DNA from: Elusimicrobia bacterium CG03_land_8_20_14_0_80_50_18 | Lineage (GTDB): Bacteria > CG03 | DNA: 16,163 nt | Direction of reading: 5' to 3' | Assembly (NCBI GenBank): GCA_002780705.1 | Contig: PEUP01000086.1 | Coordinates: forward strand, 1 to 16,163 | Shown here: positions 7,758-13,422 of the stretch, piece by piece | Layout: the number at the start of each line of letters is the position of its first letter | Numbering within the stretch: the first letter of the stretch is position 1 | Translations under genes and position numbers: made by a program | Notes under the pieces: model-generated | What the model was told of the DNA's origin: nothing | What the model saw: only the letters and a program-made list of their open reading frames with translations | The model's database searches: none

Positions 7758-7773
7758 TTAGGGGCTGTGTCAA
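7746..7773 (-). promoter_or_regulatory. Promoter of the MNT-HEPN operon
   Basis: On the minus strand TTGACA (7773-7768) and TACACT (7751-7746) are 16 nt apart. The -10 lies inside the palindrome, while the -35 lies inside what looks like the end of an insertion-sequence remnant (7757 onward), so the promoter may be a hybrid created by that insertion. Confidence 0.55.
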
Positions 7774-7802
7774 TTGTTGTGTAGGCGCAAAATGATAATG
7801 TC

Positions 7803-7976
7803 CTATTTGAGCAAAGTAAAAATGTTCCCTTTTGTAATGATCAAAATCCATGTCAAACGTCTTTGCGCTTCCTCTGTGATGCTTTTCATGCCCGCCAACT
7901 GTTTTATCGCTCTTTTCGGATATAGGTTAAACGCTGACACACCACGGGAATTATACTTGTTTTTGTCATTGCTCAT
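7803..7976 (-). pseudogene. Transposase N-terminal fragment
   Basis: A 57-codon frame starts at ATG 7976 with AAGGAAG about ten bases upstream. It has SAFNLYPKRAIKQLAGMKSI followed by TEEAQRRLTW, which resembles the N-terminal region of integrase-type (IS481/IS3-like) transposases, where ...EAxRRLxWxDxY precedes the helix-turn-helix. After the Trp the match shifts frame (DHYKR is readable in another frame) and the frame ends at TAG 7805-7803. The HTH and DDE catalytic domain are missing. I recognise the family by pattern only; the similarity is short. Confidence 0.45.
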
Positions 7977-7997
7977 AGTAAAGACACTTCCTTTCGG

Positions 7998-8003
7998 ATT
8001 ATA
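7998..8003 (-). promoter_or_regulatory. -10 box of the transposase remnant
   Basis: A consensus TATAAT with extended -10 TGG lies 21 nt before ATG 7976. The matching -35 is poor (CAGACA at 17 nt), which is common for extended -10 promoters and for insertion-sequence promoters. Confidence 0.4.
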
Positions 8004-8029
8004 CCAGGTGTTGTACTATGTGTCTGAAC

Positions 8030-8179
8030 CTAAACAAGCGCGGTTTTCTCACTGCCCCTGATCAGATGCGCGTTGTGGCTTGTCCCGTCGGGCAGAGGTA
8101 TGAGCGAATCAAAAAGCCTTCTGTCCCAGTCAACCGCGCCCACCCAGTAAACGCCGTCAACAATTTTTCTCGCATTCAT
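8030..8179 (-). pseudogene. Flavodiiron protein (A-type flavoprotein), truncated to 49 codons
   Basis: The frame starts at ATG 8179 with GGGGGG six bases upstream and reads MNARKIVDGVYWVGAVDWDR, then LFDSLIPLPDGTSHNAHLI and KTALV, then TAG. This is the recognisable start of flavodiiron proteins, which reduce O2 or NO in anaerobes and normally run about 400 residues. The intact family continues ALIDTVDP into the di-iron lactamase domain; here the frame stops just where the insertion-sequence remnant begins, and neither the di-iron ligands nor the flavodoxin domain appear downstream. It lies 35 nt after mgtE, so it was probably cotranscribed with it. The 49-residue remnant is surely non-functional. 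Confidence 0.82.
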
Positions 8180-8214
8180 TTTACAGCCCCCCTATACCGC
8201 CGTTCCGGCCGCGC

Positions 8215-9558
8215 TCAAAACAAGAGCAGGCCGGCGATTGAGAAATAAATCAGCAACCCCGTTATATCTATGAGCGTTGTCAAAAGGGAACCGCATATAA
8301 TCGCGGGATCCTTTTTCAGCTTGGTGAGGAAAACAGGCAGAAGACTGCCCACCAGATTGGCCCAGACCGCGATCAAAATAATGGTGAGGCCAACGACAAG
8401 GCCGAGCCGGAAATCACCCTTCCAGATGTATCCCCACGAACCTATGGCAAAGCCGAGCGTCAGACCCAGCAGACTGCCTATGGTCAATTCTTTTTTAACA
8501 ACGCTGAACCATTTGGCGGTGGTCAGTTCACCCAGGGCCAACGCCCGGACAATGAGAACCGAGGCCTGATTGCCTATATTCCCGCCCGCATCAATCAGAA
8601 CAGGTATAAAGGCGGCGAGCGCGACAACTTTCAGAAGCGTCCCTTCAAAACGGGTAATGACGGCGGAAGACAAAAAGCCGGCAACCAGCAGCAGTAATAA
8701 CCAGACAATCCTCTTCTTGTAAAGAACAAGGGCTGAAGCGGCAGTATAACTCATATCAAGAGGCACGACACCGCCAGCCTTGTGCACATCTTCCGTGACC
8801 TCTTCCTCAAAAACATCAAGCACATCATCAACCGTCACTATGCCCAGAAGGACATTTTCGGAATCAACGACGGGAAGCGCGTAAAGATTATATTTCTTGA
8901 TCTTTTTAACGGCGATCTCCTGGTCATCAAAGGGCGAGAGCGCTATGAAGTTTCTGTCCATAAGACTCAAGATATCATTTGAGAAATCGGCGAGAATCAA
9001 TTTTCTGAGAGAAATATCGTCTAAAAGATGCCAGTTTGCGTCAATCACATACACCCTGTTAACGGTTTCCGCGTCATGGCCGAATTTCCTTATGTGCTCC
9101 AGCGCCTCCCGCACCGTCCACTCCGGACGGATGGCGACATAGTCCGGCGTCATGAGCCGTCCAACGCTGTCTTCGGGATAACCCAGGAGTTTCAGCGTCT
9201 CTTTTCTCTCTTCCGGCGGCAGGAAATTTATAAGTTTTTTGGTGATTCTCCCCGGAAGCTCCTCCAGGAGCTCCGTTCTGTCGTCGGGAGATAACTCCAC
9301 GACGAGCTCCCTTATCACCTCATCGCCCATCCTTTTAAGGAAGGCCTCCTGTTTGTCAGGGTACAGTTCGGCAAAGGTCTCCGCCTTCAGCTGTTTCGGA
9401 AGAAGCATGAAAAGAACAACCGCTTCCTTGTCATCAAGATTTTTCAGAAGATCAGCGATATCGGCTTCGGGCCATTCAATAAGAATTTCCTTGAGCGAAT
9501 GCCAGGCTTTCTCCGCGATCATTTCCCGTATTTCAGGTTTTAAGAGTTCTTTCAGCAT
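8215..9558 (-). CDS. mgtE: MgtE family Mg2+ channel/transporter
   Basis: The full-length 447-aa protein has all MgtE parts: an N-terminal superhelical domain (about 1-130, including LPPEERKETLKLLGYPEDSVG), two CBS domains (about 135-255), a connecting helix, and five TM helices (about 283-447). The pore signature FIPVLIDAGGNIGNQASVLI (318-336) is present, and D431 in LTTLIDITGLLIYF matches the pore Asp432 of Thermus MgtE. It admits Mg2+ across the inner membrane and closes when cytosolic Mg2+ fills the N/CBS domains. The start ATG 9558 has no Shine-Dalgarno motif, but a good -10 box ends 6 nt before it, so the mRNA may be leaderless. Confidence 0.95.
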   Translation of the reverse strand: MLKELLKPEIREMIAEKAWHSLKEILIEWPEADIADLLKNLDDKEAVVLFMLLPKQLKAETFAELYPDKQEAFLKRMGDEVIRELVVELSPDDRTELLEELPGRITKKLINFLPPEERKETLKLLGYPEDSVGRLMTPDYVAIRPEWTVREALEHIRKFGHDAETVNRVYVIDANWHLLDDISLRKLILADFSNDILSLMDRNFIALSPFDDQEIAVKKIKKYNLYALPVVDSENVLLGIVTVDDVLDVFEEEVTEDVHKAGGVVPLDMSYTAASALVLYKKRIVWLLLLLVAGFLSSAVITRFEGTLLKVVALAAFIPVLIDAGGNIGNQASVLIVRALALGELTTAKWFSVVKKELTIGSLLGLTLGFAIGSWGYIWKGDFRLGLVVGLTIILIAVWANLVGSLLPVFLTKLKKDPAIICGSLLTTLIDITGLLIYFSIAGLLLF

Positions 9559-9564
9559 GAGGGA

Positions 9565-9593
9565 ATTAAATCAAAAAAAGGCTTCGATGTAAA
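9565..9593 (-). promoter_or_regulatory. mgtE promoter, apparently leaderless
   Basis: On the minus strand TTTACA (9593-9588), 17 nt, TTTAAT (9570-9565). Only six bases (TCCCTC) separate the -10 from ATG 9558, so the first transcribed base would be at or next to the start codon. No ribosome site and no room for a riboswitch are seen between this promoter and the gene. The remaining DNA up to 9721 shows nothing I can name. Confidence 0.5.
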
Positions 9594-9721
9594 CCGAAAA
9601 TATCGCGGCTGAATGCCATTTCCGCCTTGCATGCGGATATTATGTCCCAAACGGCGGCCGGACCTAAGCGAAAATCTCCGTGTCGCAGGGGAATCCGCCG
9701 GAGCGTTGTTTCGCGGTGGAA

Positions 9722-10153
9722 TTATATTGATAAATCAGCCAAATTCCTGCTGATAAAATTGTTTATGATTTCCATATATTGTTTCTTGTCTTCGGCAGGG
9801 CTGGCGGCGATGCGCATGGTAAAATCATAAAACGAATTGATTTCAACTTTCAGCCACTTGGCGTTTTTATAAAGAAATACGAGGAGGACTGTCATGGCTA
9901 TCCTTTTATTCCCGTTTTGAAACGGATGATTTTTGACCATCAGATAAAAAAGTATGGCGGCTTTATCGATCAAACCCTTGTACAATAACTTCTTTGAAAA
10001 AGTTTGAAACGGCACCAGCAGACAACTTTCCAGAACATTCGCGTACCTGGAATTGAATTCCGGTATCGGCTCATCGTATTCAAGTTTTTCTTTTGCCAGC
10101 TTGTGCGCTATGAACTCAACTTCCTTAAGCGTTATTCTTTTAATTCTTGTCAC
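9722..10153 (-). CDS. Doc-like Fic-fold toxin
   Basis: A 143-aa single Fic/Doc domain. The motif HPFQNGNKRIA (H76 to A86) has the Doc form, with Lys where AMPylating Fic enzymes have Gly (GNKR in place of GNGR). In phage P1 Doc that form makes the protein a kinase that phosphorylates EF-Tu and stops translation; kinase activity here is by analogy. H76, F78, N82 and R84 are kept. The start is GTG 10153, which overlaps the upstream HTH gene by 14 nt, with GGGAAGAAG ahead of it, so it is coupled to the antitoxin. Antitoxin-first order and tight overlap support a toxin-antitoxin unit. Confidence 0.88.
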   Translation of the reverse strand: MTRIKRITLKEVEFIAHKLAKEKLEYDEPIPEFNSRYANVLESCLLVPFQTFSKKLLYKGLIDKAAILFYLMVKNHPFQNGNKRIAMTVLLVFLYKNAKWLKVEINSFYDFTMRIAASPAEDKKQYMEIINNFISRNLADLSI

Positions 10154-10400
10154 CGCTTCTTCCCAGTTTGCTCAGCACTTCCCCGTACTCCGCCACGGTT
10201 TTGTCCACCGCCGCGGCTATATTCTTTTTTTCCTCATCGGTCAAATCCCCGCCAGTCACATCATCGGTTTCAATGGCGTAATTGCGGCCTGCCTTGACCG
10301 CCTTGATTTCACCTTTTTTGATTTTATTAAAAACCGCGACACGGCTTATACCCAGCAGCGCGGCCGCCTGGGTGGTGGATAAAAGTTTTTTATTGCTCAT
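10140..10400 (-). CDS. Excisionase/MerR-like HTH protein, probable Doc antitoxin
   Basis: An 86-aa protein. The N-terminal half (LLSTTQAAALLGISRVAVFN, then KIKKGEIKAVKAGRNYAIE) is the winged HTH of the excisionase/MerR-like DNA-binding family. The C-terminal tail (KNIAAAVDKTVAEYGEVLSK) is a charged amphipathic helix, a plausible toxin-masking segment as in Phd, though the DNA-binding domain differs from Phd. ATG 10400 is chosen over GTG 10406 because GGAG ends seven bases before the ATG. Three palindromic sites in its promoter region are the likely autoregulatory targets. Function is inferred from position next to Doc. Confidence 0.78.
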   Translation of the reverse strand: MSNKKLLSTTQAAALLGISRVAVFNKIKKGEIKAVKAGRNYAIETDDVTGGDLTDEEKKNIAAAVDKTVAEYGEVLSKLGRSGDKN

Positions 10401-10417
10401 AATCACTCTCCTTTTGC

Positions 10418-10487
10418 TTAACCTATGTTAACTACTTGTCAATATCTTAACAAGTGTTAAGTATGCTGTCAATCTTAACAAGTGTTA
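10418..10487. repeat. Three evenly spaced palindromic operator sites before the Doc operon
   Basis: Site 1 at 10418-10431 is TTAAC-CTAT-GTTAA; site 2 at 10446-10461 is CTTAACA-AG-TGTTAAG, perfect; site 3 at 10474-10487 is CTTAACA-AG-TGTTA. Centres are at about 10424.5, 10453.5 and 10481.5, so spacing is 29 and 28 bp. Sites 2 and 3 lie in a longer direct repeat that also includes the preceding TGTCAAT. Multiple spaced operators suit the conditional cooperativity known for phd/doc-type promoters. Confidence 0.75.
10444..10472 (-). promoter_or_regulatory. Promoter of the HTH-Doc operon
   Basis: On the minus strand TTGACA (10472-10467), 17 nt, TAAGAT (10449-10444). Operator 2 fills the spacer and touches the -10; operator 3 lies just upstream of the -35. 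A second TTGACA (minus strand, from 10443) lies downstream with a poorer -10 (TAAGCA at 16 nt) and could be a minor start. Confidence 0.6.
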
Positions 10488-10542
10488 CGAATGTCTGATA
10501 AGTCCGTACGGCCGGCGCCGGAGCGCCGAATCCTGATTGTTT

Positions 10543-10743
10543 CTATAAGTCGCTGTCCAGTATCGCCATCGCGGAGCCGGGATTCGTGAAACCCTGCGCC
10601 CTCATCATCCCTTCAACCGCCGCCTCAACCCAGCCCGGATTGTTTTTCGCCCTGCGGTATAAGCGTGGCTTTGAGACAGGGCTGATCGCCACTCCGAGGA
10701 TAACGATGGGTTTTTGTTCGTCTTTTTCAGTTTTCTTTTTCAT
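10543..10743 (-). CDS. Hypothetical 66-aa protein, second gene of an unknown two-gene cassette
   Basis: I do not recognise this protein. The start ATG 10743 overlaps the upstream stop codon (ATGA), and GGGAGA lies seven to eight bases before it; longer starts reaching 10848 would overlap the upstream gene by over 100 nt and are unlikely. It opens with a Lys-rich segment (MKKKTEKDEQK), then a hydrophobic strand (PIVILGVAI), a basic stretch (KPRLYRRAKNNPGW), a short helix (VEAAVEGMMRA) and an acidic tail (LDSDL). No signal peptide, TM helix or Cys is seen. The layout resembles a small toxin behind an autoregulatory antitoxin, but no toxin family is identifiable. Confidence 0.6.
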   Translation of the reverse strand: MKKKTEKDEQKPIVILGVAISPVSKPRLYRRAKNNPGWVEAAVEGMMRAQGFTNPGSAMAILDSDL

Positions 10744-11177
10744 TTTTTTTCTCCCTGCTCCGATGCGCCGCCGGTATCGGATATCATAGCTTCCAGAAAA
10801 CCGGTGATTTCCCCGCCGATTTTCTTCTCCGTTAAAATGCCTATCCATTTTTTAACTTTAGCGGGATTGAATTCAACCGTCCTTCTGACGCTTCCGCCTT
10901 TATTTATCAATTTCTCCGCCAGCCTCAGCTTGATCAGTTCCGTGGGCTTTCTGTTTTCTTTTTCCGCGCATTCCGCCAGTTTCCTGTAGGTGAATATTGA
11001 TATGTTTTTTTTGATTTCTTTTGACTCCAGCTTCCTCAGTTTTTCAAACAGCGCTTTTTCTCCGTCGTTAAAAGCGATGCAGACATTCTTCGCCCGCCGT
11101 TTCCCGGCCCCGTCTATCACCGGAAAATAAACCGACAGATAATTTCTCCCCTCATTTTTCTTTCCGCCTTTTCTCAT
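10740..11177 (-). CDS. Hypothetical 145-aa protein, possible ribbon-helix-helix regulator
   Basis: Not recognised as a named family. Residues about 58-92 (NISIFTYRKLAECAEKENRK, then PTELIKLRLAEKLI) have a strand followed by two helices joined at x-K-P-T-E-L-I, the pattern of Arc/MetJ ribbon-helix-helix proteins. The N-terminal 55 residues (strand NYLSVYFPVIDGAG, then basic KRRAKN) and a Lys-rich tail ending GEKK flank it. The start ATG 11177 has an excellent AAAGGAGGTG ribosome site at optimal spacing and a consensus promoter with an internal palindrome. It overlaps the 66-aa gene by 4 nt. Role as antitoxin or repressor is inference. Confidence 0.65.
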   Translation of the reverse strand: MRKGGKKNEGRNYLSVYFPVIDGAGKRRAKNVCIAFNDGEKALFEKLRKLESKEIKKNISIFTYRKLAECAEKENRKPTELIKLRLAEKLINKGGSVRRTVEFNPAKVKKWIGILTEKKIGGEITGFLEAMISDTGGASEQGEKK

Positions 11178-11205
11178 TTTAACACCTCCTTTGTTTTATT
11201 GGTTG

Positions 11206-11234
11206 AGTATATCACTTTGTGATATGTTTGTCAA
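11206..11234 (-). promoter_or_regulatory. Promoter and operator of the unknown 145/66-aa cassette
   Basis: On the minus strand TTGACA (11234-11229), 17 nt, TATACT (11211-11206). A perfect inverted repeat ATATCAC-TTT-GTGATAT (11209-11225 on the plus strand) lies in the spacer and overlaps the -10, an ideal place for a repressor. This strong, regulated promoter is the best evidence that the two unknown genes are real. The remaining DNA up to 11338 holds only a weak AGCGG/CCGCT hairpin and nothing else I can name. Confidence 0.75.
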
Positions 11235-11338
11235 GCGCCGGTCAAAACCGCCGCCATAGTTTTTTGTAAATTCTTTTGTTTCTTCAATACAGCGGATGCC
11301 GCTCAGCCGCCCGCCCTATTATTTTTAGTCCCGATAAT

Positions 11339-11881
11339 TCAGATGTCTTTTGTTGAGATAAAACTGCTGCTTCCCGTATGATGTAGCGTCGCGAATTTGC
11401 CGACAGGCCTTATCATATCATTTTTCAGGGCCGCGCTCAGAACTTCAGCCCTGACGATATCCCCTATGACGAGTTTCGTTTCACACTGGGTGAAGATTTT
11501 ATTGACCCTGCATTCGGCAAAACCGAGCACCCCGGCCGGCACTGCGCAATCAATGACCTGACCTTTAAAATACTCAAAATCAAATTCTTCCAGTTTATTG
11601 ACTTTTTTACCGCTGACAGAGCCCAGCTCCTGTACCAGCTTCAGCTGTGACACCACCGGCACCGATATTATGAATTCCTTATTGGCTCTTATGTTTTTAA
11701 ATGTCTTATGCCCCTCATACACAGCAACCATCAACTGCGCGGGTTCATCATTAACCGGACAGTTCCACATTACCGGAGCTATATCATACTCCCCTCTGCC
11801 GGAGCGGGTGGAAACGAGGGCAAGTGGCCCGTGATTTAAAAGCCTGTAGGCCGAATCAGTATCCATTTTTTTATAAAGCAT
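11339..11881 (-). CDS. Flavin reductase-like FMN-binding split-barrel protein
   Basis: The 180-aa protein matches the flavin reductase-like split-barrel family in length and pattern: early PLALVSTRSG, then the strand APVMWNCPVNDEPAQLMVAV, the turn GHKTFKNIRANKEFIISVP, and the late GDIVRAEV and a His pair near the C-terminus. Members bind FMN and reduce flavins, nitro compounds or act in electron transfer, often in anaerobes; the substrate cannot be told. The start ATG 11881 has AGGAGGAAT just upstream. It lies downstream of the tRNA-Gln gene on the same strand, and TTGACA at 11966-11961 has no convincing -10, so readthrough from the tRNA promoter is possible. Confidence 0.85.
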   Translation of the reverse strand: MLYKKMDTDSAYRLLNHGPLALVSTRSGRGEYDIAPVMWNCPVNDEPAQLMVAVYEGHKTFKNIRANKEFIISVPVVSQLKLVQELGSVSGKKVNKLEEFDFEYFKGQVIDCAVPAGVLGFAECRVNKIFTQCETKLVIGDIVRAEVLSAALKNDMIRPVGKFATLHHTGSSSFISTKDI

Positions 11882-11999
11882 TATTCCTCCTGCTTTATTT
11901 TAGCAATTATCCCCGTGACAATAAAACCCGAAACTCGTAAAAGTATGTGCCGATTCACCTTGTCAAACTATAGACCTATCGACACACGACCGAATTAAA

Positions 12000-12075
12000 T
12001 GGCTGCCGGGGGAGGACTCGAACCTCCAACGCCCAGATTCAGAGTCTGGTGTCCTACCAATTGAACGACCCGGCA
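12000..12075 (-). tRNA. tRNA-Gln (anticodon CTG)
   Basis: The minus-strand transcript folds as a full cloverleaf: acceptor TGCCGGG/CCCGGCA, D stem GTTC/GGAC with AATTGGTAG loop, anticodon stem CCAGA/TCTGG around CTCTGAA (anticodon CTG, reading CAG), variable GCGTT, and T stem GGAGG/CCTCC around TTCGAGT. The discriminator is G and the 3' CCA is encoded (TGG at 12000-12002 on the plus strand). No duplicate of its 3' end was found in the window, so there is no visible integration site. Confidence 0.95.
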
Positions 12076-12095
12076 ATATATCCGAATTGCCTACT

Positions 12096-12123
12096 ATTAT
12101 AATCATTTTGACGACCATGTCAA
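12096..12123 (-). promoter_or_regulatory. tRNA-Gln promoter
   Basis: On the minus strand both boxes are perfect consensus: TTGACA (12123-12118), 16 nt, TATAAT (12101-12096), ending 20 nt before the mature tRNA 5' end. Two inverted repeats touch it: TTTTGAC/GTCAAAA (12106-12112 and 12119-12125) and AAAACA-AG-TGTTTT (12122-12135). Confidence 0.8.
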
Positions 12124-12187
12124 AACAAGTGTTTTATCTCTGCCTCTTCAATCACAGTTTTGCAACAGCTTACAGCAATTTACACGG

Positions 12188-12216
12188 TTGATATTTGCCT
12201 GTTTTTGGGATACAAT
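12188..12216 (+). promoter_or_regulatory. Promoter of the ankyrin lipoprotein gene
   Basis: TTGATA (12188-12193), 17 nt, TACAAT (12211-12216), with ten bases before ATG 12227. Transcription would start within about five bases of the start codon, so the mRNA is nearly leaderless. It also shows that the in-frame TTG at 12188 is part of the -35 and not a start codon. Confidence 0.6.
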
Positions 12217-12226
12217 AATACGAGAG

Positions 12227-13402
12227 ATGCAAAAATATCTTATTTTAAGCATTTGCGTATTCGCGGCAGGATGCTCGCCGTCTATCCGGAGAAGTTATAT
12301 CATAAACAATAATACCAACGCTGTGCGAACAGCAATAGCCTCCGGGGCAGATATTAATGCCACAACCTCGCTCAGCGGTTATGGAAGTTCTGCCTCTAAC
12401 GGCCCTCTCCTGATTTTCGCGGCTAAGATGGGGACTCACGACATAGCAAAATTATTAATAGCGGCCGGAGCTGACGTCAATGCCCAGGGAGAAAACGGAG
12501 AAACGGCTTTGTTAGAAGCTTTGAAAAGAGGGGACTGGTTGATAGCAAACTTGCTGATGGAAAACGGCGCGGATATTAAAATACCTAATTCCGAAGGCGA
12601 AACAGCTCTGACAATAGCCGCAAAACATAATTCCATCAATCTGATAGACCGCTTGCTCGCGGAAGGTTCAAAAATTAATGCGACCAATAAGGCGGGAATG
12701 ACGGCTTTAATGGTGGCCGCCTCTAAAAATTATACCGATTTGGCCAAGCTGTTGATTAACAGAGGCGCGGATGTAAACTTGAAAGACAATAATAACAACA
12801 CCGCTCTAACAATGGCCGCGGAAAATAACAACGCTCCGCTTGCGAAAATATTAATCGAGCACGGGGCTTTTACTCATATTAAAAACAGCCACGGATACAG
12901 CGCGCTGGATATAGCCGAAAATAAAAATTATCCCGATGTGGTCAAAGCTCTCCTGAATACACCGACGAGAAACAGGATAAAATATGGCGCTGATCCAAAG
13001 AAAAAAAATATCGCGGTGGCTAATTTTGAGAGTCACCCGCCCCTCTCCGCATCGGACGCCAGCTTTATAACCACTTTCTTTCAGAGGGCCCTTATCAACA
13101 CCAGAGTTTTCAATGTGCTCGACAGGAATAACATGGATAAGACACTGGCTGAACAGGGTTTTCAGCAGTTGGGCTGCACAACAGCTGATTGCGCCGTTCA
13201 AATGGGCAAACTTTTGAATGTACAGTTGATCATCGTTGGCACTTGCGGCCAACTATTTTCAAGATACATTTTAGCCGTGGATATAATCGATGTGGAAACA
13301 GGCCAAATTATCGGCTCATTTAAAGAAGACAGCGCTACCTCATCCGGAATTGAGAAAATGGTGTTCAAATTAGCGGATGAAGTAAAAAATGTGATATACT
13401 GA
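12227..13402 (+). CDS. Ankyrin-repeat lipoprotein with CsgG/TolB-like C-terminal domain
   Basis: A 391-aa protein starting at ATG 12227. Residues 1-16 are a lipoprotein signal (MQKYLILSICVFAAGC, lipobox A-A-G-C, Cys16), so it should be anchored to a membrane facing the periplasm. Residues about 26-245 are six to seven ankyrin repeats of about 33 residues; clear ones begin NGPLLIFAAK, NGETALLEAL, EGETALTIAA, AGMTALMVAA, NNNTALTMAA and HGYSALDIAE. Residues about 260-391 (KKKNIAVANFE ... VFNVLDRNNMDKTLAEQ ... GCTTADCAVQMGKLLNVQLI ... DVETGQII) match the CsgG/TolB-N-like domain of periplasmic lipoproteins. It is the only sure plus-strand gene and is AT-richer than its neighbours. The function of the fusion is unknown; a periplasmic scaffold or secretion-pore accessory is possible. 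Confidence 0.88.
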   Translation: MQKYLILSICVFAAGCSPSIRRSYIINNNTNAVRTAIASGADINATTSLSGYGSSASNGPLLIFAAKMGTHDIAKLLIAAGADVNAQGENGETALLEALKRGDWLIANLLMENGADIKIPNSEGETALTIAAKHNSINLIDRLLAEGSKINATNKAGMTALMVAASKNYTDLAKLLINRGADVNLKDNNNNTALTMAAENNNAPLAKILIEHGAFTHIKNSHGYSALDIAENKNYPDVVKALLNTPTRNRIKYGADPKKKNIAVANFESHPPLSASDASFITTFFQRALINTRVFNVLDRNNMDKTLAEQGFQQLGCTTADCAVQMGKLLNVQLIIVGTCGQLFSRYILAVDIIDVETGQIIGSFKEDSATSSGIEKMVFKLADEVKNVIY

Positions 13403-13422
13403 TCTCCTACGGCGGTGAAAGC

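Larger units (their letters stand above)
7757..8034. mobile_element. Internally deleted insertion-sequence remnant
   Basis: The stretch starts with TTTAGG (7757-7762) and ends with its complement CCTAAA (8029-8034). The similarity continues weakly inward (TTTAGGnnCnGnnnCA, 10 of 16), so these may be the terminal inverted repeats. Inside is the start of a transposase-like gene with a promoter, but no catalytic domain. The right boundary is exactly where the flavodiiron frame hits a stop. I found no target-site duplication, so the exact ends are uncertain. Confidence 0.5.

Noticed and set aside
7774..8248. Two plus-strand frames of 95 and 76 codons
   Set aside because: They run antisense to the transposase and flavodiiron remnants, which have clear family residues on the minus strand.
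9660..9720. Hairpin or terminator in the gap after the Doc gene
   Set aside because: GC-rich inverted segments exist but do not pair well and lack a T run.
10418..10487. Short CRISPR-like array
   Set aside because: The repeats are short palindromes 28-29 bp apart, lie in a promoter and number only three; they fit operators.
10543..10848. Longer 101-aa version of the 66-aa protein
   Set aside because: It would overlap the upstream gene by over 100 nt; the ATGA overlap and GGGAGA ribosome site support ATG 10743.
11285..11305. Rho-independent terminator after the flavin reductase gene
   Set aside because: The AGCGG/CCGCT stem is only 5 bp and lacks a T run on either strand.
12000..12075. tRNA-Gln as an island attachment site
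   Set aside because: I looked for a second copy of the tRNA 3' end in the window and found none, and there is no integrase gene.
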